Origin: PZPK01 sp047628385
GTDB lineage: Bacteria; Pseudomonadota; Gammaproteobacteria; Pseudomonadales; Oleiphilaceae
Direction of reading: 5' to 3'
DNA length: 13,814 bases
Assembly: GCA_047628385.1 (NCBI GenBank)
Contig: JBLHVH010000076.1
Coordinates: forward strand, 1 to 13,814
The translations under genes and the position numbers were made by a program. Each line of letters starts with the position of its first letter. The stretch's first letter is position 1. The notes beneath the pieces are model-generated. The model searched no databases. It saw only the letters and a list, made by a program, of their open reading frames with translations, and was not told the origin of the DNA. Of this stretch, positions 1 through 6,826 are shown piece by piece.

Positions 1-709
1 GTATTGTGTCACCAATGCCATCCATGAGCAGCATACCAAGGCCTACGGCTGATTTAACAGCGCCCGCTCTTAGTCCACCAGCCTCTGTTATCCCTAAGTG
101 TATAGGTTGTTCAATTTGTTCAGCTATGAGGCGGTATGCAGCAACAGTCATAAATACATCTGATGCTTTTAAACTTACTTTAAAATTATCGAAATCATGG
201 CGCCTTAATATCTCAACATGCCGCATTGCTGACTCGACCAATGCTTCTGGTGTAGGTTCGCCATATTTCTTTTGTAAGTCCTTTTCTAAAGACCCGGCAT
301 TAACCCCTATTCGAATAGGAATATTGTATTCTCTAGCGGCGTCTATAACAGCTTTAATGCGAACTTCTTTACCTATATTACCAGGATTAATACGTAGACA
401 GTCGGCACCATACTCTGCGACTTTTAAGGCGATCTTATAATCAAAATGAATATCTGCAACTAAAGGAATATCAGTTTTAAGCTTGATTTCCTTAAAACAT
501 TCAGCGGCCTCCATTGTAGGTATAGAAACCCTTACAATATCGGCCCCTGCTGCCTGTAGTTCATTAATTTGTGCCACAGTGGCTGCAATATCTAAGGTAT
601 CTGTATTCGTCATACTTTGAACAGCAATCGGCGCATCGCCACCGACAGGCACATTACCCACCCATATTTTTTTTGATACACGCCGCTTAATTGGTGATTC
701 AGATTTCAT
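1..709 (-). CDS. ispG: 4-hydroxy-3-methylbut-2-enyl diphosphate synthase (flavodoxin), 3' end cut by window edge
   Basis: IspG (GcpE) converts methylerythritol cyclodiphosphate to HMBPP, the penultimate step of the MEP isoprenoid pathway, in the cytoplasm, using a [4Fe-4S] cluster. Reading the minus strand from an ATG at 709 gives 236 uninterrupted codons to the window edge. The N-terminal TIM-barrel half is clear: VGGDAPIAVQSMTNTDT near residues 22-38, then ADIVRVSIP, VADIHFD, LRINPGNIG, IRIGVNAGSLEKD and a segment ending LLMDGIGDT. The C-terminal half with the three cluster-binding cysteines lies outside the window, so the cofactor site cannot be checked. The start lies 9 bp after the rodZ stop, with an AGG/GAAG-like ribosome binding site overlapping that stop. 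It is therefore probably co-transcribed with and coupled to rodZ. Family identity is certain; only the 3' end is missing. Confidence 0.96.
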   Translation of the reverse strand, partial: MKSESPIKRRVSKKIWVGNVPVGGDAPIAVQSMTNTDTLDIAATVAQINELQAAGADIVRVSIPTMEAAECFKEIKLKTDIPLVADIHFDYKIALKVAEYGADCLRINPGNIGKEVRIKAVIDAAREYNIPIRIGVNAGSLEKDLQKKYGEPTPEALVESAMRHVEILRRHDFDNFKVSLKASDVFMTVAAYRLIAEQIEQPIHLGITEAGGLRAGAVKSAVGLGMLLMDGIGDTI

Positions 710-718
710 ATCTTCAAC

Positions 719-1765
719 CTAGCTTTTAGTCAGTGTTAATTGTGCACGGCCATTATTAGCAGTATGGGATTTTAAATTAACCGTATCGCCGTCAAAAGAC
801 AAAATAACTTTAGATGCGTCACCCAAAACAACCTTAAAAGGAGTAACTCCCAAATAAGAAATTCGATCACCGTTACGTTTTAAAGCGGCAAAAATAGTTT
901 TTTGATTTCCATCAACCAATTTAAACCAACAATCACCTGAGAATATTGCATCGAATTTAGAATCAACGATTACTGTATTTTCATTAATAGGTTCTACATT
1001 TGATTCGACAGTAAGTATTTCAGCTTCAAGGTTTTTCTTATCCGTATTCACTTTTACTTCATCAATGTTATCGACCATTTTTACTGGCTGATCAACTATT
1101 TGATCGACTTTAACTATAGCCTTATCTATTATTTCAACAGGAGTGGTCGCTTTGTCTTGGAATGGAGCAACAGAAGTCGTATTGGTACTTGAATTTTCGA
1201 TAGCGACGTATTCGCTATCGATTTTTTCGGGAGCAACGTTATCTGGTAACTCTTTTGGCGTTAAAGCTTGTTCAGCTGGTATTACATATTGAGGTGTCGG
1301 TTCAGCACTTGGATAAAATAAACTAATAACAAAAGCAGAACCTCCTAAAACAAGCGTTACAAACACTAATCCAATTAAGACCTTTTTTTGCTTTTTGGCT
1401 TGTTTATCTTTTTTAATTAATTGAGCAGCATCGTCTATGCCCTTTTTAAGGCCTTGTAACTGAGACTCTAGTAGATCAACCATTCGCTGTTCATGGAGAT
1501 TAACTAAACGACAATATGAGCGAAAATATCCTTTTAAAAAAACATCGCTACTAAAATCATCGTATTTTTCTTCCTCCATCGCTAATACAACGGATGGTCT
1601 TAGATGAAGCTCTTGAGCAACCTGTTCTAGAGAATAATTCAGCTCTTCTCTTGCTGCACGCAATATACGCCCAGGAAAGGTACTAATTTGAGAATCCGAC
1701 ATTCCGTCAGTATCGACTGAAGTATCATTTGTTTTAATTGATAAGTCTTGCAAAGACTCAGACAT
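719..1765 (-). CDS. rodZ: Cytoskeleton protein RodZ (HTH, one TM segment, periplasmic C-terminal domain)
   Basis: RodZ links the MreB cytoskeleton to the cell-wall elongation machinery at the inner membrane. From the ATG at 1765 the protein has 348 residues. A Cro/CI-type helix-turn-helix domain spans about residues 31-100 (RILRAAREELNYSLEQVAQ, then FLKGYFRSYCRLVNL). A Lys-rich stretch (119-128) is followed by one transmembrane helix (about 129-151), a long, low-complexity Thr/Val/Asp/Pro-rich periplasmic linker (152-268), and a C-terminal beta domain (about 270-348) with SGDCWFKLVDG and YLGVTPFKVVLGD as in the RodZ DUF4115 domain. The ATG overlaps the pilW stop by 8 bp, which suggests translational coupling. 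An in-frame GTG at 1786 would add seven residues but has no visible ribosome binding site, while the ATG has a weak GAG. Domain order and position between pilW and ispG are canonical. Confidence 0.93.
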   Translation of the reverse strand: MSESLQDLSIKTNDTSVDTDGMSDSQISTFPGRILRAAREELNYSLEQVAQELHLRPSVVLAMEEEKYDDFSSDVFLKGYFRSYCRLVNLHEQRMVDLLESQLQGLKKGIDDAAQLIKKDKQAKKQKKVLIGLVFVTLVLGGSAFVISLFYPSAEPTPQYVIPAEQALTPKELPDNVAPEKIDSEYVAIENSSTNTTSVAPFQDKATTPVEIIDKAIVKVDQIVDQPVKMVDNIDEVKVNTDKKNLEAEILTVESNVEPINENTVIVDSKFDAIFSGDCWFKLVDGNQKTIFAALKRNGDRISYLGVTPFKVVLGDASKVILSFDGDTVNLKSHTANNGRAQLTLTKS

Positions 1766-2555
1766 CAGTGTTTCTCGCTTGCTCACGTTTTAAGTATTGT
1801 GAATATTCATTGGAATCGGGATAATTTGTTTCTAATAACATGATAAGACTAGCTTCTTGTTCATCACTTTTAAAGAAGCCGGCAATACGTATACCTTGCC
1901 ATAAACTGTGAGCAGAATGTTGAAGACCTTGCTCACGAATCAAACGGACCAAATGATTATAATATTGTTGCGCGCGTTTAAAATCATTTTCTAGTATTAA
2001 CAGTTCAGTAATACCGGAAAGCGCTCTTCCATTGGAGCGATCTAGGCGTAGCGTTTTTTGATAAGCAATCAATGCAGCATCGTTATCACCTAATTTAACA
2101 TTGCAGAGAGCAATATTCGTAAAAATCTGAGAACGACCAATATATCCGTTATCATTAGCGGAGATTTCAAACTGATGCAAAGCCTCTTTGTATCGTCTTT
2201 CAGAAAACAAGAAGGCGGCATAATATGTTCTACCACGTGTATATGTTTCGTCTGATGCTATCGCTTTTAGAAAAGATTTTTCAGCCTTTTCTACCTCACC
2301 GTCACGGTGAGAAATTAAGCCAAATGCAGCATTTGCAGATGCATCTTCCGGATTAATCGTTAAAGCACGTGTTAAGTGTTTGCGTGCCCGATGTAGATCA
2401 TCACGTTTAATATACTCCAAACCCAGCTGAACATAACGCTGAACGGCGGCTTCAGGGTCTGCTTTTTTGGTCAATGTGCTTGTAGATGATGTAACACAGC
2501 CATTTAACAAAAAAGCTAGTGTCATCAACATTATAATAGCGTGAATATTTCTCAT
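1758..2555 (-). CDS. pilW: Type IV pilus biogenesis/stability lipoprotein PilW (PilF family), TPR protein
   Basis: PilW/PilF is an outer-membrane pilotin lipoprotein needed for multimerisation of the PilQ secretin in type IV pilus assembly. The 265-residue product starts with a lipoprotein signal: short charged N-terminus, hydrophobic stretch, and a lipobox LLNGC with the acylated Cys at residue 20. The mature part is a row of tetratricopeptide repeats from about residue 37 to 200, for example YVQLGLEYIKRDDLHRARKH, ASANAAFGLISHRDGEVEKA and TNIALCNVKLGDNDAALIAY. The start lies 13 bp after the rlmN stop with no strong ribosome binding site, so coupling to rlmN is likely. The position rlmN-pilW-rodZ matches pilF in Pseudomonas (ndk-rlmN-pilF-rodZ-ispG). 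Whether the organism makes type IV pili cannot be told from this window. Confidence 0.9.
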   Translation of the reverse strand: MRNIHAIIMLMTLAFLLNGCVTSSTSTLTKKADPEAAVQRYVQLGLEYIKRDDLHRARKHLTRALTINPEDASANAAFGLISHRDGEVEKAEKSFLKAIASDETYTRGRTYYAAFLFSERRYKEALHQFEISANDNGYIGRSQIFTNIALCNVKLGDNDAALIAYQKTLRLDRSNGRALSGITELLILENDFKRAQQYYNHLVRLIREQGLQHSAHSLWQGIRIAGFFKSDEQEASLIMLLETNYPDSNEYSQYLKREQARNTDV

Positions 2556-2568
2556 GAAAACAGTCTAG

Positions 2569-3690
2569 TTAGCCTTTGAGTTCTTTAATTTCTTTAAGTT
2601 CAATATAACGAGCACTACGTCTAGTTCGATCCTCAACTTTACCTACTAATTGACCGCAAGCTGCATCGATATCATCTCCACGTGTTGTTCTTACTGTTGT
2701 AATATAACCCGCATTGATCAACATGTCCTGAAAAAATCTAACTTCAGTACTTGATGGTTTTTTATAACCCGACCCTGGAAATGGGTTAAAGGGTATGAGG
2801 TTGATTTTACAAGGTAAGTCTTTTAATACCTCAATTAATTCGAGCGCATGAATCTTACGATCATTAATACCCGCCATTAAAGTATATTCGATAGTGGCTT
2901 TGCGTTTATCGGACAATTGATTAAGGTAGTTTTTTACTGAGGCTAGTAAAACAGATATTGGATACTTTTTATTAACTGGAACTAATTGATTTCTTAATTC
3001 ATCATTGGCTGCATGTAGTGAAATTGCGATAGATGCATCAGTGACACCGCACATTTTATCAATCGCAGGTACAACACCAGCAGTACTGATAGTAAGCCGC
3101 TTTTTTGAAATACTATAAGCAAAATCATCCATCATGATGTTGATAGCATCCATGACATTGTCAAAATTTAGTAAGGGCTCTCCCATCCCCATAAATACAA
3201 CATTTGTTACTGGCCGGTCTTTTACACGGTCTAAGTCATCAAACGATGCAAGTGCATTCCATATTTGCCCAACTATTTCTTCAGTACTCAGGTTTCTATT
3301 AAAGCCCTGTTTACCCGTTGAGCAGAAGCTACAATCAAGTGCACACCCTATTTGAGAAGAAATACAAAGTGTACCGCGCTTACCTTCTGGGATAAGTACC
3401 GTTTCAATACTACTCCCACCAGGCATTTTCATTACCCATTTACGTGTACCATCTGTAGAGATCTCTTGGAGTATCACTTCAGGCCCTTCAACAATTGAAA
3501 TAGCTTTAAGCTTTTCACGTAAAGGTTTGCTTATATTGGTCATTTCATCAAAATCATGAACACCATATTGATGTATCCATTGCATAACCTGCTTAGCACG
3601 AAAAGGCTTTTCACCCATTCCAGCAAAAAACTCGATTAGCTTGGTTCGAGGCATTCCTAACAAATTAATTTTGACGTTTTCTTGTTCCAT
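2569..3690 (-). CDS. rlmN: Dual-specificity 23S rRNA A2503 / tRNA A37 C2-methyltransferase RlmN (radical SAM)
   Basis: RlmN methylates C2 of adenosine 2503 in 23S rRNA and A37 of some tRNAs by a radical-SAM, methyl-cysteine mechanism. The 373-residue protein has the cluster motif CALDCSFC with Cys116, Cys120 and Cys123 for the [4Fe-4S] cluster. The GEP motif (MGMGEPLLN) lies near residues 167-175. The two mechanistic cysteines are present: Cys109 in GTLCISSQIG and Cys345 in GDDIDAACGQL, matching E. coli Cys118 and Cys355. The N-terminal part (about 10-65) is the RNA-binding domain with FRAKQVMQWIHQYG. The ATG at 3690 has a weak GAG seven bases upstream. The gene follows ndk but is separated from it by a hairpin terminator, and it heads the cluster rlmN-pilW-rodZ-ispG. 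All catalytic residues look intact. Confidence 0.97.
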   Translation of the reverse strand: MEQENVKINLLGMPRTKLIEFFAGMGEKPFRAKQVMQWIHQYGVHDFDEMTNISKPLREKLKAISIVEGPEVILQEISTDGTRKWVMKMPGGSSIETVLIPEGKRGTLCISSQIGCALDCSFCSTGKQGFNRNLSTEEIVGQIWNALASFDDLDRVKDRPVTNVVFMGMGEPLLNFDNVMDAINIMMDDFAYSISKKRLTISTAGVVPAIDKMCGVTDASIAISLHAANDELRNQLVPVNKKYPISVLLASVKNYLNQLSDKRKATIEYTLMAGINDRKIHALELIEVLKDLPCKINLIPFNPFPGSGYKKPSSTEVRFFQDMLINAGYITTVRTTRGDDIDAACGQLVGKVEDRTRRSARYIELKEIKELKG

Positions 3691-3710
3691 TTTACTACTC
3701 TTGTATATGC

Positions 3711-3739
3711 AAAAAGCAGGTTCCTGAGAGACCTGCTTT
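3711..3739 (-). terminator. Rho-independent terminator after ndk
   Basis: On the minus strand AAAGCAGGT, a 9-nt loop, and ACCTGCTTT form a perfect 9-bp stem (3713-3721 with 3731-3739) followed by a run of five T (3715-3711). It lies 20 bp after the ndk stop. The plus-strand reading is also followed by TATTTTA, so weak bidirectional activity is possible. Only about 20 bp separate it from the rlmN start. Confidence 0.8.
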
Positions 3740-3759
3740 ATTTTACTTACGAGTTAAAC

Positions 3760-4188
3760 TTAGCTTCGTGAGCAAAGATCTTCTTCTGAGAAAAAATATG
3801 CAATTTCACGTGCTGCTGACTCTGGTGCATCAGAACCATGAACTGCATTTGCATCAATAGATTCAGCAAAATCTGCTCTGATTGTTCCTTCAGCCGCTTC
3901 TTTAGGATTTGTTGCACCCATAAGATCACGATGTATAGCAATTGCATTCTCGCCTTCTAAAGTTTGAACAACAACTGGACCAGATGTCATAAACGAGACT
4001 AAATCTGCAAAGAAAGGACGTTCTTTATGCTCAGCATAAAACCCTTCTGCTTTTTCTTTCGATAACTGCTGCATTTTTGATGCAATAATTTGTAAGCCAT
4101 TAGACTCAAAACGGCTGTAGATTTTTCCGATAACGTTTTTAGCAACTGCATCAGGCTTTATAATAGAAAGAGTGCGTTCAACTGCCAT
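3760..4188 (-). CDS. ndk: Nucleoside diphosphate kinase
   Basis: Ndk transfers the gamma phosphate of ATP to other (deoxy)nucleoside diphosphates through a phospho-histidine, balancing NTP and dNTP pools in the cytoplasm. The chosen start is the ATG at 4188, giving 142 residues that begin MAVERTLSIIKPDAVAKN, the canonical Ndk N-terminus (E. coli Ndk is 143 aa). The active-site histidine is His117 in NAVHGSDAPESA. Other conserved motifs are RPFF near residue 57 and MGATNPKEAAEGTIR near 90-104. A GGAG ribosome binding site (4202-4199) sits 10 bp before this ATG. In-frame TTG (4203) and ATG (4194) codons upstream are too close to that site, so they are less likely. The gene lies directly after iscS, where other Gammaproteobacteria have iscU to iscX in between. 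It probably has its own promoter (see 4275-4280) and ends in a terminator. Confidence 0.97.
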   Translation of the reverse strand: MAVERTLSIIKPDAVAKNVIGKIYSRFESNGLQIIASKMQQLSKEKAEGFYAEHKERPFFADLVSFMTSGPVVVQTLEGENAIAIHRDLMGATNPKEAAEGTIRADFAESIDANAVHGSDAPESAAREIAYFFSEEDLCSRS

Positions 4189-4222
4189 GATCATATTCTC
4201 CAATATATGTGTAAAATGCGTT

Positions 4223-4249
4223 CTTTCATGTATTTAAAAATACAGAGAG
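4223..4249 (-). other. Hairpin in the ndk 5' leader
   Basis: TGTATTT-AA-AAATACA (4229-4244) is a 7-bp perfect inverted repeat. It can be extended past one bulged A by CTTTC (4223-4227) pairing with GAGAG (4245-4249, one G-U pair). It lies between the predicted ndk -10 box and the ndk ribosome binding site, so it would fold in the mRNA leader. Its role is unknown. It lacks a T-tract on the ndk strand, so it is not a terminator for iscS or ndk. Confidence 0.4.
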
Positions 4250-4274
4250 CGAACACCTTAAAATTTGAGGCCAA

Positions 4275-4280
4275 ATTATA
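4275..4280 (-). promoter_or_regulatory. Putative ndk promoter, -10 box
   Basis: A perfect TATAAT hexamer is read on the minus strand (AGTATAATTTGG) about 87 bp upstream of the ndk ATG, in the short gap after iscS. No good -35 box is seen at 16-18 bp spacing, so the assignment rests on the -10 sequence and on its position. Confidence 0.45.
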
Positions 4281-4337
4281 CTAGGCTATTCGACAGAAAG
4301 ACATCTTTGAAACTAGGCATTAAAAAATATTTAAGAA

Positions 4338-5480
4338 TTAAGCCATTTTAATCAAAACAGTACGTAACATTTGTGCAGCAGAACGGACCTCATCTTCTGA
4401 AGTAAATCGACCAAACGAAAAACGTAACGACCCTAAAGCCTCATCACTCGACTTCCCCATCGAAGTCAAAACATGAGAAGGAGACATCGTTGCAGACGTA
4501 CAAGCTGAACCTGATGATATCGCCAAACCAGGCAACGCCGACAACAATATCTGCCCATCCTTACCCGGAAAGGACAAATTTAAAATACCAGAAACAGATT
4601 GGCCAACATCACCATTAATAATAAAATCAACCTCACCTAAACATGCGACAAAAAGAAGTTTTAAGCGTAAAATTTGGGCCTGCTCTTCATCCATATCTGC
4701 CTGAGCAATACTAAATGCCTCCCCCATTGCAACCAATTGATGCGTCGCTAGCGTTCCTGACCTCATTCCGCGCTCATGACCACCGCCATGAATCTGCGCA
4801 GGTAATATAAAATCAGCATTCCTCCTAACATACAAACAACCAACCCCTTTTGGGCCATATATTTTATGCGCACACACTGAAATCAAGTCTGCCTTTAAAA
4901 TCTGTGTATCGAGTTCTAACTTCCCCGCACTCTGTGCCGCATCTACATGAAAAACAATATCTTGCGCTTTGGCAATATTAGCTATTTCAAAGACATCATT
5001 AATTGCGCCAGTTTCATTATTAACATGCATAAGCGAAATTAAAATTGTATCTTCACAAATAGCAGATCGAACACTATCTGGAGACACCACACCTTTACTA
5101 TCAGGTTTTAGCCAAGTTACACGAAATCCCTTTTGCTCTAAGTATTTAAAGCAATCAATGACAGCCTTATGCTCAGATTGAGAAGTAATGAGATGCATAC
5201 CCCGATGTTGACGCGCCTCAGCAACCCCTTTAATTGCCAAATTATTAGACTCTGTCGCACCTGAAGTCCAAACAATCTCTCGCGTATCTGAATTCAATAA
5301 GTTTGCAACTTGTTTTCGCGCACTTTCAACCGCTGCCTCTGCTTGCCACCCATACATATGAGAACGCGACGCAGGGTTAGCAAACACACCATCTAATGTT
5401 AGATGCTGAACTAACTTATCAACAACACGAGGATCAACAGGTGTCGTAGCAGCATAATCAAGGTAAATAAGCTTATTCAT
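4338..5480 (-). CDS. iscS: Cysteine desulfurase IscS, C-terminally short form
   Basis: IscS is a PLP enzyme that takes sulfur from L-cysteine as an enzyme-bound persulfide and hands it to Fe-S scaffold and tRNA-thiolation partners. The 380-residue protein has His104 (SEHKAV), Asp180 (HVDAAQS), the PLP lysine Lys206 (HKIYGPKG), HGGGHERGMRSGT near 231-243, and the catalytic Cys327 in SSGSACTSA. These fall at or within one residue of the E. coli positions. E. coli IscS has 404 residues. Here the chain stops about 22 residues early, after RTVLIKMA, and lacks the tail ending in LNSIEW that helps dock IscU in E. coli. Bases after the TAA do not encode a remnant of that tail in the same frame. It follows iscR by 23 bp, but no iscU, iscA, hscBA or fdx follow. 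Desulfurase activity is expected to be intact; the partner is uncertain. Confidence 0.93.
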   Translation of the reverse strand: MNKLIYLDYAATTPVDPRVVDKLVQHLTLDGVFANPASRSHMYGWQAEAAVESARKQVANLLNSDTREIVWTSGATESNNLAIKGVAEARQHRGMHLITSQSEHKAVIDCFKYLEQKGFRVTWLKPDSKGVVSPDSVRSAICEDTILISLMHVNNETGAINDVFEIANIAKAQDIVFHVDAAQSAGKLELDTQILKADLISVCAHKIYGPKGVGCLYVRRNADFILPAQIHGGGHERGMRSGTLATHQLVAMGEAFSIAQADMDEEQAQILRLKLLFVACLGEVDFIINGDVGQSVSGILNLSFPGKDGQILLSALPGLAISSGSACTSATMSPSHVLTSMGKSSDEALGSLRFSFGRFTSEDEVRSAAQMLRTVLIKMA

Positions 5481-5503
5481 AAGACAAACAGGTTTCTTTG
5501 AAG

Positions 5504-5974
5504 TTAAATATCTAAAAGTTGGGCACTAATAATACTTGAAAGTTGATTTTGACGAGCAGCTGTAATTTGGACTTCCCGCTTAAGCATCAAACTTTCAAGC
5601 GAGACATCACTCAAGAAGGAATGAATCTGATGACTTAAATCGAGCCATAAATGATGCGTTAAGCATTTTTCACCCTCTTGGCAGTCACCTTTATCTTGAC
5701 AGCGAGTAGAATCTATCGACTCATCAACCGCATCAATTATATCAGCAATAGAAATATGACTAGTCAGTTTATGAAGCTCATACCCACCACCAGGACCTCT
5801 AATACTTTTAACTAGCGCGCCCTTCCTAAGTTTTGAAAAAAGCTGCTCCAAGTATGAGAGGGATATTCCCTGACGAAGAGAAACATCAGCCAAAGATACT
5901 GGCCCATCTTTGTCGTGCAATGCCAAATCAAGCATTGCTGTAACGGCGTATCGACCTTTCGTAGTTAATCGCAT
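5504..5974 (-). CDS. iscR: Fe-S cluster-sensing transcription regulator IscR (Rrf2 family)
   Basis: IscR binds DNA with or without a [2Fe-2S] cluster and adjusts Fe-S assembly genes to cluster demand. The 156-residue protein begins MRLTTKGRYAVTAMLDLALH, the typical Rrf2 winged-helix start. The recognition region includes ISLSYLEQLFSKLRK and the wing IRGPGGGY (about 37-65). The cluster ligands Cys92, Cys98, Cys104 and His107 are all present at the same positions as in E. coli IscR (CQDKGDCQEGEKCLTHH). It lies between cysE and iscS, the usual gammaproteobacterial order. The regulated isc assembly genes are not next to it, so it may act on iscS itself and on genes elsewhere, such as a suf operon; this is inference. 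The 60-bp upstream gap has no clear ribosome binding site for the ATG at 5974. Confidence 0.97.
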   Translation of the reverse strand: MRLTTKGRYAVTAMLDLALHDKDGPVSLADVSLRQGISLSYLEQLFSKLRKGALVKSIRGPGGGYELHKLTSHISIADIIDAVDESIDSTRCQDKGDCQEGEKCLTHHLWLDLSHQIHSFLSDVSLESLMLKREVQITAARQNQLSSIISAQLLDI

Positions 5975-5984
5975 AGTTTGGACT

Positions 5985-6031
5985 GTATAATTAGTGATAC
6001 GTTAAAAAACATATGTATTACCTAGGTATTA
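5985..6031 (-). promoter_or_regulatory. Candidate iscR promoter and palindromic operator
   Basis: In the 60-bp gap before iscR, a -10-like TTATAC (5985-5990, minus strand) ends 10 bp from the ATG. Upstream of it is a perfect 10-bp palindrome TACCTAGGTA (6019-6028), which extends imperfectly to 16 bp (6016-6031). A second palindrome, ACATATGT, adjoins it (6009-6016). No convincing -35 box or exact IscR type 1 or type 2 site is seen, so autoregulation by IscR is only a possibility. Confidence 0.3.
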
Positions 6032-6034
6032 AAA

Positions 6035-6814
6035 TCAAGTATTCTTAATTTGCTTAAAACAGTCAATTTCATCTTCATTGATAGATTGAACATCAGCTTT
6101 ACTAAAAGAGCCATCTAATTTTTTGATTGCCCCACACATCGCATTCATTCGTTCATCCACTAAATGCATGTGATCAAGCATACTTCTTATGGATCGTGCC
6201 ACAGGATCTGGCATTTCATCACTTAAGCCATACGCATCAAAGCCAAGATTTTCTTCCATTTTTTTTCTAAATTCGCTTGAAGGCGCTGCTTTGTCATCGA
6301 CGGTTTTCAAAATAATCCTCCCAGGAATTCCAACAACCGTTGCTCCTGCGGGAACGGCCTTGGTAACAACCGCGTTAGAGCCAACCTTAGCATTTTCTCC
6401 GACTTCAAAGGGACCTAATACTTTTGCACCAGCACCAACAACAACACCATTTTGTAATGTCGGATGCCTTTTACCTTTATTCCAACTAGTACCGCCGAGC
6501 GTCACCCCTTGATACAAAGTAACATCATCACCAATAATGGCTGTCTCACCAATAACGACACCCATCCCATGGTCAATAAAAAACCGACGACCTATCTTAG
6601 CGCCAGGATGAATTTCAATCCCCGTCAACCAGCGACTAAAAGTTGAAAGTATTCGCCCTAACCAATATAATTTTTTATTCCAAAGCCTGTGAGCTAAACG
6701 ATGAAATAGCAAGGCATGCAAGCCAGGATAATTTGTAAGCACTTCAAAAGAGTTTCTTGCCGCAGGATCTCGATCAAATACACTTTTGATATCTTCTTTT
6801 ATACTCTCAAACAT
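6035..6814 (-). CDS. cysE: Serine O-acetyltransferase
   Basis: CysE acetylates L-serine with acetyl-CoA to O-acetylserine, the first committed step of cysteine synthesis. The 259-residue protein has an alpha-helical N-terminal domain (about 1-65) followed by a left-handed parallel beta-helix of hexapeptide repeats (about 66-170: IHPGAKIG, GVVIGETAIIGDDVTLYQGV, VVVGAGAKVLGPFEVGENAK). Catalytic residues are visible: Asp81-His82 in FFIDHGMG and His117 in KGKRHPTLQNG. A C-terminal extension of about 85 residues has no motif I recognise and is not the usual feedback-inhibition tail of enteric CysE. The overall form is the short EpsC/NifP-like type. The ATG at 6814 is 12 bp after the trmJ stop, with GAG six bases upstream. 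Its position before iscR-iscS fits supply of cysteine to the desulfurase. Confidence 0.95.
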   Translation of the reverse strand: MFESIKEDIKSVFDRDPAARNSFEVLTNYPGLHALLFHRLAHRLWNKKLYWLGRILSTFSRWLTGIEIHPGAKIGRRFFIDHGMGVVIGETAIIGDDVTLYQGVTLGGTSWNKGKRHPTLQNGVVVGAGAKVLGPFEVGENAKVGSNAVVTKAVPAGATVVGIPGRIILKTVDDKAAPSSEFRKKMEENLGFDAYGLSDEMPDPVARSIRSMLDHMHLVDERMNAMCGAIKKLDGSFSKADVQSINEDEIDCFKQIKNT

Positions 6815-6826
6815 ACTAATCTCAAA

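Noticed and set aside
6..440. Plus-strand open frame of 144 codons at the left end
   Set aside because: It is antisense to ispG, whose minus-strand frame encodes recognisable IspG sequence without a break. The plus-strand product has no recognisable features.
1766..1786. GTG at 1786 as the rodZ start
   Set aside because: There is no ribosome binding site before it and it would overlap pilW by 29 bp, while the ATG at 1765 has a weak GAG and a short 8-bp overlap.
3747..3947. Second minus-strand open frame over the 3' part of ndk
   Set aside because: It is an alternative frame of ndk, composed mainly of Gln/Met/Leu, with no homology I recognise. Ndk itself is complete with its active-site His.
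4280..4318. Direct repeat ACTAGGC (4280-4286 and 4312-4318) as a deletion scar of the isc genes
   Set aside because: Seven bases is too short to be meaningful in AT-rich DNA, and one copy overlaps the likely ndk promoter by chance.
6016..6031. Canonical IscR type 1 or type 2 binding site upstream of iscR
   Set aside because: The palindrome TACCTAGGTA does not line up with either consensus at the required spacing, so I did not call it an IscR box.
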